This document shows positions 18,610 to 26,619 of a DNA stretch of 64,000 nt, piece by piece (positions within the stretch are counted from its first letter, which is position 1; every line of letters begins with the position of its first letter). Under the pieces are notes generated by a model. The model had not been told where the DNA came from. It ran no database searches and worked only from the letters and a program-made list of their open reading frames with translations. Made by a program: the position numbers and the translations under genes. The stretch spans positions 62,001 to 126,000 of the forward strand of contig NZ_FRAQ01000001.1 of the NCBI RefSeq assembly GCF_900142385.1. Reading direction: 5' to 3'. The stretch is from Marinobacter antarcticus (lineage in GTDB: Bacteria; Pseudomonadota; Gammaproteobacteria; Pseudomonadales; Oleiphilaceae).

Positions 18610-19029
<420 letters not shown>

Positions 19030-19098
19030 TCCTGCTCTGATCAATTAGCAGCTAACGCAAAAAAATCAATCTGAAGTGCCTCGTGCGGAGGGCCTCTC

Positions 19099-20367
19099 AT
19101 GGAAAGCAACATTTTTCACCTGCAGTACGCAATAGATACCTTTTATTTTCTGGTTTGCGGTGCATTAGTAATGTGGATGGCCGCGGGCTTTGCCATGCTC
19201 GAGTCCGGGCTGGTACGAGCCAAAAACACGACGGAAATTCTCACTAAAAACGTCGCGCTCTACGCCGTCGCCTGCATCATGTACCTCGTGTGTGGCTACG
19301 CCATCATGTATGACGGCACCCTGTTACTGAACGGCATCGAGCAAACGGATGCCGCAACAGTATTAGGGGATTTTGCCACTCGGGAGGATGGCTTCGAAGG
19401 CGGAGCGATATACTCCAGCGCGGCGGATTTCTTTTTCCAGGTGGTGTTCGTAGCCACCGCCATGTCGATCGTATCCGGCGCTGTGGCTGAGCGCATGAAA
19501 CTCTGGTCATTCCTGATCTTTGCGGTTGCCATGACCGGCGTCATCTACCCGATGGAAGGCTCCTGGACCTGGGGCGGCAACGACGTCTTCGGTCTGTATA
19601 ACCTGGGCGATCTTGGCTTCAGCGACTTTGCCGGTTCCGGCATTGTTCACATGGCCGGTGCGGCCGCAGCGCTTGCCGGGGTGCTGTTACTTGGAGCCCG
19701 GAAAGGCAAGTACGGCCCCAACGGCGAAATCCGTGCCATCCCCGGTGCCAATCTACCTCTGGCGGCGCTGGGTACTTTTATCCTGTGGATGGGATGGTTC
19801 GGCTTTAACGGTGGCTCGGTTCTGAAGCTGGGCGATATCGCCAGCGCCAACTCGGTTGCCATGGTGTTTCTCAATACTAACGCCGCAGCCGCTGGTGGCG
19901 CTATCGCAGCGCTGATAACCGGTAGACTGCTGTTTGGCAAGGCCGATCTGACCATGCTCCTCAACGGCGCCATTGCGGGCCTTGTGGTTATCACCGCCGA
20001 GCCATCTACACCTAGCGCTTTGGTCTCAACCCTCTGGGGTGGCCTGGGTGGTGTAGCCGTTGTATTCAGCATCATCTTTCTGGACAAACTGCGCATCGAT
20101 GACCCGGTGGGCGCCATTTCAGCCCACGGGGTGTGTGGTTTTCTCGGCTTGATGCTTGTGCCTATCACTAATGGTGGCGTTACCTTCAGCGGGCAGTTGA
20201 TTGGCGCTGCAACCATCTTCGGCTGGGTGTTCCTCGCAAGCCTGCTGGTCTGGGGCATCATCAAAGCAGTAATGGGTGTGCGTGTCAGCGAAGAAGAAGA
20301 GTACGAAGGCGTAGACCTGTCAGAGTGCGGCATGGAAGCCTATCCGGAGTTTGTCAGCAGCAAGTAA
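19099..20367 (+). CDS. amtB: Ammonium transporter AmtB
   Basis: A 422-residue membrane channel with about 11 segments. The pore twin histidines lie in GIVHMAGAAAA (about residue 182) and ISAHGVCGF (about residue 344), and the conserved Asp in FSDFAGSG. The C-terminal tail ends GVDLSECGMEAYPEF, the GlnK-contact segment, with Cys where many homologues have His. No cleaved signal peptide is evident; the protein begins almost directly with the first membrane helix. It follows glnK by 69 bp under the same sigma-54 promoter and is closed by a terminator. Confidence 0.96.
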   Translation: MESNIFHLQYAIDTFYFLVCGALVMWMAAGFAMLESGLVRAKNTTEILTKNVALYAVACIMYLVCGYAIMYDGTLLLNGIEQTDAATVLGDFATREDGFEGGAIYSSAADFFFQVVFVATAMSIVSGAVAERMKLWSFLIFAVAMTGVIYPMEGSWTWGGNDVFGLYNLGDLGFSDFAGSGIVHMAGAAAALAGVLLLGARKGKYGPNGEIRAIPGANLPLAALGTFILWMGWFGFNGGSVLKLGDIASANSVAMVFLNTNAAAAGGAIAALITGRLLFGKADLTMLLNGAIAGLVVITAEPSTPSALVSTLWGGLGGVAVVFSIIFLDKLRIDDPVGAISAHGVCGFLGLMLVPITNGGVTFSGQLIGAATIFGWVFLASLLVWGIIKAVMGVRVSEEEEYEGVDLSECGMEAYPEFVSSK

Positions 20368-20388
20368 CAGACTCTGAAAGTGAACTGG

Positions 20389-20416
20389 AAGGGGTGCCTG
20401 AAACGGCACCCCTTTT
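20389..20416 (+). terminator. Rho-independent terminator after amtB
   Basis: A 10-bp stem AAGGGGTGCC / GGCACCCCTT with a six-base loop (TGAAAC) followed by a short T tract. It lies 21 bp after the amtB stop. The rest of the gap to 20598 shows no gene. Confidence 0.82.
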
Positions 20417-20598
20417 CATTTACAAGAGTTCTGTTTCTCAGCGATGGCTCTGACAAGTCCAACAGATGACAGTGTTTCCAGGTTCGACTACTGTCACTCT
20501 GCACTTTGGCCATCTAAGGATAGATGAAGGACCAGCCCTCGGCGCACCGAGTGAGCAAGACTTGGTAGAAGGCACCGGGTTATTGATAACGCAGGGAT

Positions 20599-21096
20599 TT
20601 ACCAGCGTGCCTTGTCCCACATTTCCGGGTTAGCCCAGTATTGGGGGTTATTCCAGTCCCGTCGCCGGTTGTAACTATCGATGTTGTAGGTATACAGCGT
20701 GCGCGCTGGAGCACCTTGCAAGTGCGCCTGACGTTTGAAACCCAGGCCGAGAAAGTCACCCAGTTGCCAGCCCGACTCGTTGGTCATAATCACAGCTATC
20801 CGATGCGTGCCAAAGTTGCGTAGCTGGCCGAGCATCAGGGTGCCTTCTTCATGACTCAACTGCTCCAGAGCGCCCTCAATCAGTGCCAGATCGTGGGTAT
20901 CTGCCGACGGCAGACCGTTGTTGAGAGCTGACAGCAACAGTTCGGTGTAATGTCTGTCCGGATACTGCTCATGCCAGGCCCGGCCCAGACGAACCGGCAG
21001 CGTACCGCATACCAGCAGTGTGTCGGGCTGACAATCGTCCAGGGTTTGCGCAAGCGCCTGCTGAGGCGTCAGGCAGGGTTCGTTTTGCTTGATCAT
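20599..21096 (-). CDS. Conserved hypothetical protein (possibly DUF6231)
   Basis: A 165-residue soluble protein. The core reads like a Rossmann-type fold without a nucleotide motif: DTLLVCGTLP (about residues 25-34), HDLALIEGALEQL (about residues 67-79), IAVIMTNESGW (about residues 99-109). The C-terminus is rich in Asn, Trp and Tyr (RRRDWNNPQYWANPEMW), unusual and probably diagnostic. From memory it resembles proteins annotated DUF6231 in Pseudomonas relatives; this is unverified. The start ATG overlaps a short upstream ORF by four bases, suggesting it is translated from a speE transcript. Confidence 0.78.
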   Translation of the reverse strand: MIKQNEPCLTPQQALAQTLDDCQPDTLLVCGTLPVRLGRAWHEQYPDRHYTELLLSALNNGLPSADTHDLALIEGALEQLSHEEGTLMLGQLRNFGTHRIAVIMTNESGWQLGDFLGLGFKRQAHLQGAPARTLYTYNIDSYNRRRDWNNPQYWANPEMWDKARW

Positions 21097-21218
21097 TTTA
21101 CCACTCCGTGTCCATCTAAACGCTGAATCACTTTAGTCCCTCGAACGAGGGTGGTATCCGTGCGTACCAGACCGCCCCAGACCGGCTGACACTCCCGCAG
21201 ACCTGGGTGGTGGAGCAA
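21093..21218 (-). CDS. Candidate 41-residue protein between speE and the next gene
   Basis: A short frame opens right after the speE stop (same frame) and ends in TGA overlapping the ATG of the 165-residue gene by ATGA. The only plausible start is TTG at 21218, with GAGGG within the speE end as a distant ribosome site. The product (…QPVWGGLVRTDTTLVRGTKV…DGHGVVK) has protein-like composition and no signal peptide. The 4-bp overlap with a real gene is the main argument that it is translated. It could also be a speE readthrough tail or chance. Confidence 0.4.
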   Translation of the reverse strand: MLHHPGLRECQPVWGGLVRTDTTLVRGTKVIQRLDGHGVVK

Positions 21219-21227
21219 GTTCTTAAG

Positions 21228-22109
21228 TTAACCCTCTTGCGGGTGCACTTCGTCTTCCAGGGCATCAATCATGAACTGGGGCATGGCGAGCGCGCCGTGG
21301 TGAATGCCGGCGTTGTAGTAGCGAGTTACAAACGGGCGGTTGTTTGCGTCGTCCTCACGGAAATACTTCACCGGGTTATCTTTGCTGGCCATGGTGCAGC
21401 TCCACCAGCCAGTGGGGTAAACGGGCTGGGGGAACGGCAGCGTTTGCACGTGGTCAAAGCCGGCTTTGCGCATGTCGCTGTGAATGTCTTTTATGATGGT
21501 ATGGGTGTGCAGGAGTGGAGATTCGCTTTGCTGAACAATAATGCCGCCCTCACCCAGCGCCAGCATGGCATCGCGGTAGAAATCCAGGGCAAACAGGCCT
21601 TCGGCAGGGCCGACCGGGTCGGTGCTGTCTATAATGAGGATGTCGATGCTGCCGGGGTCCACTTCCCGCATCCACTTTATGCCGTCGCCAAAGAAGAAAT
21701 TGGCCCGTGGATCATTGTTGGATTCGCACAGTTCAGGAAAGTACTCCTCCGACAGGCGGGTAACACGCTCGTCGATTTCAACTTGCCAGGCTTCTTCCAC
21801 GTCAGGGTGTTTCAGAACTTCTTTCAGGGTGCCGCAGTCGCCACCACCCACAATTACCACCTTCTTTGGCTTTTTGTGAGTGAAAATAGCCGGGTGAGTC
21901 ATCATCTCATGGTAGAGAAAGTTATCCCGGGTGGTCAGCATCACACAGCCATCCAGCACCATCAGGTTGCCGAAGGTTTCAGTTTCATAGATTTCCAGTT
22001 TTTGAAACGAGGTCTGCTCTTCATGCAGCTTCTGTTTCACCTGCAGGGAAAATGCGGTTCCCTGGTCCTGGAATATCTCGGTAAACCAGTTGTTGTTCAG
22101 CGTCGTCAT
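21228..22109 (-). CDS. speE: Spermidine synthase (polyamine aminopropyltransferase)
   Basis: A 293-residue enzyme that transfers aminopropyl from decarboxylated SAM to putrescine. It has the spermidine synthase signature VVIVGGGDCGTLKEVLKH (about residues 77-94), DILIIDSTDPVGPAEGLF with the catalytic Asp, and the upstream EIFQDQGTAFSLQV and MLTTRDNFLYHEM substrate-gate segments. The open frame extends to 22244, but the ATG at 22109 has AGGAGA and gives MTTLNNNWFTE, the family start. It is divergent from speA (206 bp gap), giving a polyamine locus. The decarboxylated-SAM source (speD) is not in the window. Confidence 0.95.
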   Translation of the reverse strand: MTTLNNNWFTEIFQDQGTAFSLQVKQKLHEEQTSFQKLEIYETETFGNLMVLDGCVMLTTRDNFLYHEMMTHPAIFTHKKPKKVVIVGGGDCGTLKEVLKHPDVEEAWQVEIDERVTRLSEEYFPELCESNNDPRANFFFGDGIKWMREVDPGSIDILIIDSTDPVGPAEGLFALDFYRDAMLALGEGGIIVQQSESPLLHTHTIIKDIHSDMRKAGFDHVQTLPFPQPVYPTGWWSCTMASKDNPVKYFREDDANNRPFVTRYYNAGIHHGALAMPQFMIDALEDEVHPQEG

Positions 22110-22315
22110 GGTGCTCTCCTGCGAAACCTGGGTGCGATGTCGAAAACGAGTATTGTAGGGGCGCGAAGCAGTCAGCCAAAGTGTTTGTTTCGGTTTAGCA
22201 ACACTGCAAACGCGGAGAACAGCAGCGGAGACTTTCAGGTGCAAAGGTCAGGCCCTACAATACCAGCCATTCAGACGGCCTGACCGGCCCCGGTTTTCGC
22301 AGAAGGATAGCAGCC

Positions 22316-24226
22316 ATGAGCAATACCAGCGCCTCCCCGGCTCACAAGGTTTATAACATTGCCCATTGGAGCGATGGCTACATAGGCGTCAACCCAGAGG
22401 GTGAGGTTGTTATCCGACCAAACCGTGGCAAAAGTGACGCGGAGATCAATCTTCCGGAACTGACCCGTTCGCTGGTGAACTCAGGGCTGCAACTACCTGT
22501 GCTTATCCGCTTTACAGACATTCTTCACGACCGGGTGAATAAACTGTGCAACGCGTTCAACAAAGTTGCCACAGAGCATAGCTATGAAGGGCGGTACACC
22601 GCCGTCTACCCCATCAAGGTAAACCAGCAACGCCGGGTGGTTGAAGAATTGATCGCCGCAGAGCCGGCTGCCAGCAACAGGCAGATCGGCCTGGAGGCAG
22701 GCAGCAAACCGGAACTGATGGCGGTGCTTGCGCTGGCACGACAGCCGGGGTCGGTTATCGTGTGCAACGGCTACAAGGATCGGGAGTACATTCGCCTGGC
22801 GTTGATCGGTCAGAAGCTCGGCCACCGGGTGTTTATTGTGGTGGAAAAACAGTCGGAGCTGCCGCTTATTCTCGAGGAAGCCAAAAAACTCGAAGTATCT
22901 CCGCTTATTGGCGTGCGCGTTCGCCTGGCAACCATCGGCAAAGGTAACTGGCAGAATACAGGTGGTGAAAAGTCCAAGTTCGGATTATCCGCCAGCCAGG
23001 TTCTGGATGTGGTGAAAACACTGCGCGAAGCTGGCGCTCTGGACACTCTTCAGCTTCTGCACTTCCATCTGGGCTCCCAGATTGCCAACATTCGCGATAT
23101 CCAGACGGGGCTGCGGGAGTGCGCGCGTTTCTACAGTGAGCTCAGGCAGATGGGCGCCCCGGTGAATACCGTTGATATCGGCGGCGGCCTGGGCGTCGAT
23201 TACGAGGGCACTCGCTCCCGCAGTGCCTGCTCGATGAATTACAGCATGCACGAATATGCCTATAACGTGGTGCACGTGCTGCAAGCCGAATGTGACCGCC
23301 ACGGCCTTCCTCATCCAGACCTGATCAGCGAATCCGGCCGGGCGCTGACCGCACACCACTCTGTGCTTGTTACCAACGTTATTGATCACGAAGAGCCGGA
23401 AGACCGACCCGCTGCAAAGCCGCAACAGGATGCGTCGGCACCGCTGCAGGATCTCTGGCGCGATCTGGAAAGCCTGGAAGACCTGGAATCCCCGCGCTCG
23501 CTGGCAGAAATCTACCACGATGTGCTGCACGCCATGGCGGACGTTCACGGCCAGTTTGCCCACGGTACGCTCTCCTTACAGGAGCGTGCAGATTCAGAAA
23601 TACTCTATATCCGCTGCTGCAGGCTGCTGCAGGGCCAGTTGGATAAAAACAGCCGGGCCCACCGTGAAATCATTGATGAGCTGAACGAAAAGCTGGCCGC
23701 AAAGCTGTTCGTTAATTTCTCGCTGTTTCAGTCGCTACCGGATGTCTGGGGCATCGATCAGATATTTCCGGTCATGCCAGTGAACGGCCTGAACCGGCCA
23801 CTCAGCCGGCGTGCGGTGATTCAGGATATCACCTGCGATTCCGATGGTCGCATCGACCGTTACGTGGATGGCCAGGGCACGGAAACCACACTGGCCCTGC
23901 CTGAAGACAAGCCCGGCGAACCCTTGTTGATGGGTTTTTTCATGACCGGCGCCTATCAGGAAATCCTGGGGGATATGCACAACCTGTTTGGCGACACTCA
24001 CTCTGTGGATGTGCGCCTGAACGACGCTGGCGGATTCGACACCGGCTCTCCCATTATTGGCGATACAGTCGCCAACGTTCTCAGATATGTGAACTTTGAG
24101 CCCCAAACCCTTCTGGCGGCGTACCGCAGCAAGTTTGCCGCGAGCGAGCTTCCTGAGGATGCTCAAGCAGCCTTGCTGGGAGAACTGGCCGCCGGGCTTG
24201 AAGGTTATACCTATCTGGAATACTAG
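22316..24226 (+). CDS. speA: Biosynthetic arginine decarboxylase
   Basis: A 636-residue PLP fold III enzyme that converts arginine to agmatine, the first step of the agmatine route to putrescine. The PLP lysine lies in AVYPIKVNQQRR (about residues 94-105). LLHFHLGSQ and DIGGGLGVDYEGT are the fold III motifs, and ESGRALTAHHSVL is in the C-terminal half of the barrel. Length matches SpeA (about 630-660). Its putrescine product feeds SpeE next door after agmatine conversion by genes not present here. Confidence 0.95.
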   Translation: MSNTSASPAHKVYNIAHWSDGYIGVNPEGEVVIRPNRGKSDAEINLPELTRSLVNSGLQLPVLIRFTDILHDRVNKLCNAFNKVATEHSYEGRYTAVYPIKVNQQRRVVEELIAAEPAASNRQIGLEAGSKPELMAVLALARQPGSVIVCNGYKDREYIRLALIGQKLGHRVFIVVEKQSELPLILEEAKKLEVSPLIGVRVRLATIGKGNWQNTGGEKSKFGLSASQVLDVVKTLREAGALDTLQLLHFHLGSQIANIRDIQTGLRECARFYSELRQMGAPVNTVDIGGGLGVDYEGTRSRSACSMNYSMHEYAYNVVHVLQAECDRHGLPHPDLISESGRALTAHHSVLVTNVIDHEEPEDRPAAKPQQDASAPLQDLWRDLESLEDLESPRSLAEIYHDVLHAMADVHGQFAHGTLSLQERADSEILYIRCCRLLQGQLDKNSRAHREIIDELNEKLAAKLFVNFSLFQSLPDVWGIDQIFPVMPVNGLNRPLSRRAVIQDITCDSDGRIDRYVDGQGTETTLALPEDKPGEPLLMGFFMTGAYQEILGDMHNLFGDTHSVDVRLNDAGGFDTGSPIIGDTVANVLRYVNFEPQTLLAAYRSKFAASELPEDAQAALLGELAAGLEGYTYLEY

Positions 24227-24287
24227 GAACTCTATGGAATCTGGACGCAAAGAAACGCACGATTACAAAATTACTTTAACGGAAGGC

Positions 24288-24316
24288 TGATCCACACTGA
24301 GAGCGGGCGCGTAAAC
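24288..24316 (+). promoter_or_regulatory. RpoE/ChrR-type ECF promoter
   Basis: TGATCC at 24288-24293 followed after 16 bases by CGTAAAC at 24310-24316 matches the -35/-10 pattern of the singlet-oxygen ECF sigma factor of Rhodobacter and gamma-proteobacterial relatives. It lies directly upstream of the sigma-chrR pair, implying autoregulation. Confidence 0.7.
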
Positions 24317-24398
24317 ATCACCACTGACAAACCCGTGGCGAGTGCATAGAATGATAAGCAGAACGAATTTAAATCATGCGACTGTCGAGGAGCGTCCG

Positions 24399-24998
24399 GT
24401 GACCACACTGGATCAAAAACCAGCACGCGGTGAGGGCCGAAAGGATCCTTGGAGTCAACTGTTGGTGAAAGTGGGGAAAAACCAGGATCGCCAGGCTTAT
24501 CATTCATTGTTTGAGCATTTTGCCCCGCAGCTCAAATACTATGCCATGGCAAATGGCATGGCCAGCCACGCAGAAGAGTTGGTGCAGGAAGTTTTTGTCT
24601 CCATCTGGAGGCGCGCATGCCTTTACGACTGGCAAAAAGCTGCAGCCTCAACCTGGATTTTCACCATCGCACGTAATCAGCGCATTGATATGCTGCGCAA
24701 GATGCGCCGTACCAGCGCAGAAATGCAAGTTGAGACAGAAGACCTGTGGCAGATCCCCGGCGAAGATGACAACGAACCAGTAACCTCACTGCATCGCCTG
24801 ATGTCCGAGCGGCGTGTGAGAGAGTCCTTGAGCCATTTGCCAGAAGAACAGATTACCGTGATCGCCAAGGTGTATATGGAGCAGAAATCCCATCAAATGG
24901 TGGCGAACGAACTGAACATCCCCCTTGGGACGGTGAAGAGCCGGGTACGGCTTGCTTTGAACAAGCTGAAAGTGATTTTGCAGGATCAGAACGTATGA
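24399..24998 (+). CDS. ECF sigma factor, ChrR-associated (RpoE/ECF11 type)
   Basis: A 199-residue sigma-70 family member. Region 2 is FEHFAPQLKYYAMANG...AEELVQEVFVSIWRRA...STWIFTIARNQRIDMLRK, and region 4 is LSHLPEEQITVIAKVYMEQKS...IPLGTVKSRVRLALNKL (helix-turn-helix). The GTG at 24399 is preferred because GAGGAG at 24387-24392 is six bases upstream; ATG at 24351 and GTG at 24342 would extend it by 16-19 unconserved residues. The stop overlaps the start of chrR by four bases. By family knowledge the sigma is held by ChrR and released by singlet oxygen or organic peroxides. Confidence 0.88.
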   Translation: MTTLDQKPARGEGRKDPWSQLLVKVGKNQDRQAYHSLFEHFAPQLKYYAMANGMASHAEELVQEVFVSIWRRACLYDWQKAAASTWIFTIARNQRIDMLRKMRRTSAEMQVETEDLWQIPGEDDNEPVTSLHRLMSERRVRESLSHLPEEQITVIAKVYMEQKSHQMVANELNIPLGTVKSRVRLALNKLKVILQDQNV

Positions 24999-25633
24999 CA
25001 CGGCATCACCCCGAAAGCCTGCACCTGATGGAGTTCAGCGCGGGCAACCTGAGCGAGCCTCACGCCCTGTGCATCCGGCTGCACCTCAACGATTGCTCCC
25101 TTTGCCGCAGTCGAGTAGACACGCTGGACAGCCTTGGCGCTGTGATGATGGAACGACAGCCTAAGGTCAGTGTTTCCGAGTCAATGTTTGACAGCATCCT
25201 GGCAAAGATAGATAACGCACCGTCACCCCAGCCTGAGACAAAGACTGCACCCAGGATCAGCATCCTTCAAAAGCTGCTTGGAGACGACATAAACAACCTT
25301 CCCTGGAAACGTCAGCTGGGTGATGTCAGCGTTCTGGATATCACTGAGAAGTTTCCGGGCCAGGAGGAACAGGTTGTTCTCCAGAAGCTGGTCTCAGGAG
25401 GCAAAGCACCGGCTCATACTCATCGCGGTATTGAGACAACTATTGTGTTGCAAGGTGCTTTTGCCGATCAGAAAGGCGTTTTCAACCAGTGGGACTTTGT
25501 CGTTCTCACCGATCAGGATGAGCACAAGCCGGTCGCAGTCGGGTGCGAAGACTGCATCACTCTCTCTGTGCTGAGCGCTCCGGTGAAACTGACAGGAACC
25601 TTCACCCGCATGCTGAATCCGTTTATCAAGTGA
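24995..25633 (+). CDS. chrR: ChrR-family zinc anti-sigma factor
   Basis: A 212-residue two-domain anti-sigma. The N-terminal ZAS domain has an early HH plus the HxxxCxxC motif HLNDCSLC (about residues 29-36), which binds zinc and occludes the sigma factor. The C-terminal cupin domain starts about residue 110, with metal ligands in HTHRGIETT (about residues 144-152). In Rhodobacter the cupin domain is needed for the singlet-oxygen response. It is translationally coupled to the sigma gene. It converges on the SDR gene 26 bp downstream. Confidence 0.9.
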   Translation: MTRHHPESLHLMEFSAGNLSEPHALCIRLHLNDCSLCRSRVDTLDSLGAVMMERQPKVSVSESMFDSILAKIDNAPSPQPETKTAPRISILQKLLGDDINNLPWKRQLGDVSVLDITEKFPGQEEQVVLQKLVSGGKAPAHTHRGIETTIVLQGAFADQKGVFNQWDFVVLTDQDEHKPVAVGCEDCITLSVLSAPVKLTGTFTRMLNPFIK

Positions 25634-25659
25634 TTTTTTTGTTATCCCTATGGCCGCTT

Positions 25660-26403
25660 TTACCAAGGAAGTTCTGAGCCGTCCCAACTCAGAAAGCGGC
25701 CGTTATCCTCAGAAGTCATCCCCTCAATGATCGTTAACAGATTTCCGGCGGTTTCGGCTGCGCTATGCACCTGAAGCTGCGCCAGAGACTGCCTGAAGGG
25801 ATCGCTCAGGGCTGAGTCGGTTGTTCCGGGGTGTAATGAGACACAGGCAACAAGCTTGCAGCGGCGACCTAATTCCACCGAAAGTGTCCGCACCAGCATG
25901 TTCAGGGCCGCTTTCGAGCTTCTATACGCGTACCACCCACCCAGGCGGTTATCTTCAATCGAGCCCACCTTGGCCGAAACGGCGGCAATCCGTTTGAAAT
26001 CACGATGCCGGAGCCACGGCAGCAGCGCCTGAACCAGCAGGGCGAAGCCTGTCGCATTCACCGCAAAGGCCCGAGCCATACTATTCGCCTCGAGCTCTTC
26101 CAGCCGTTTTTCCGGAAACATGGGGCCGTCGTGAAGCAAACCTGCGGCGTAGATAAACGTATCGATACCCTTCGCGGCGGAAATCGTCTTTTCCAGAGCC
26201 CGCACCACCACACCAGGCGACTGACTATCCTCCGCATCCCAAGCCAACAGTGTCAGCCGGCTGTGGCTGCGCAGTGACTCAGGCACCTTCGCTGTGTCAC
26301 GGCATAAGCCCACCACCACCGATTCTTCATCACGCTCCAACAGTGCCTCTGCCAGAGCACCACCAATCGCACCGGATACGCCGGCTACTAAAATTCGCTT
26401 CAT
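25660..26403 (-). CDS. SDR family NAD(P)-dependent oxidoreductase (C-factor-like)
   Basis: A 247-residue short-chain dehydrogenase. The cofactor motif is VAGVSGAIGGALAE (GxxxGxG variant, about residues 5-18), then YAAGLLHDG (the NNAG position), and the active-site YRSSKAAL (Tyr/Lys, YxxxK). The Ser of the triad is in IAAVSAKVGS. The ATG at 26403 follows GGAGGG; the frame extends upstream to 26475 without a good site. Subfamily members near ECF/ChrR pairs in marine bacteria are often part of the photo-oxidative regulon, but no TGATCC-type promoter is visible upstream, so membership is unproven. The substrate is unknown. Confidence 0.88.
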   Translation of the reverse strand: MKRILVAGVSGAIGGALAEALLERDEESVVVGLCRDTAKVPESLRSHSRLTLLAWDAEDSQSPGVVVRALEKTISAAKGIDTFIYAAGLLHDGPMFPEKRLEELEANSMARAFAVNATGFALLVQALLPWLRHRDFKRIAAVSAKVGSIEDNRLGGWYAYRSSKAALNMLVRTLSVELGRRCKLVACVSLHPGTTDSALSDPFRQSLAQLQVHSAAETAGNLLTIIEGMTSEDNGRFLSWDGSELPW

Positions 26404-26619
26404 GTCATCCCTCCATGTGGTTCTCAACCATATACGAACAACTGGCACAGCAGACCGCATAAACGGGTGAACCACGAAATTAAAACAGTCGTATGAAATA
26501 GCACTGATATCTCTTGAAGGTTGCTACCACGGTTTCGCAACCCGCTAAAAAGTCCATAGAGATCCGTTAAGGCCCGAGAAACCTATTAAGGCTGAATAAC
26601 CCCATTGAGGAGAGTGCTC

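Noticed and set aside
26519..26542. GGTTGC-N12-GCAACC dyad upstream of the acyl-CoA dehydrogenase
   Set aside because: Only 6-bp arms and no match to known fatty-acid regulator sites that I could confirm, so not called as an operator.
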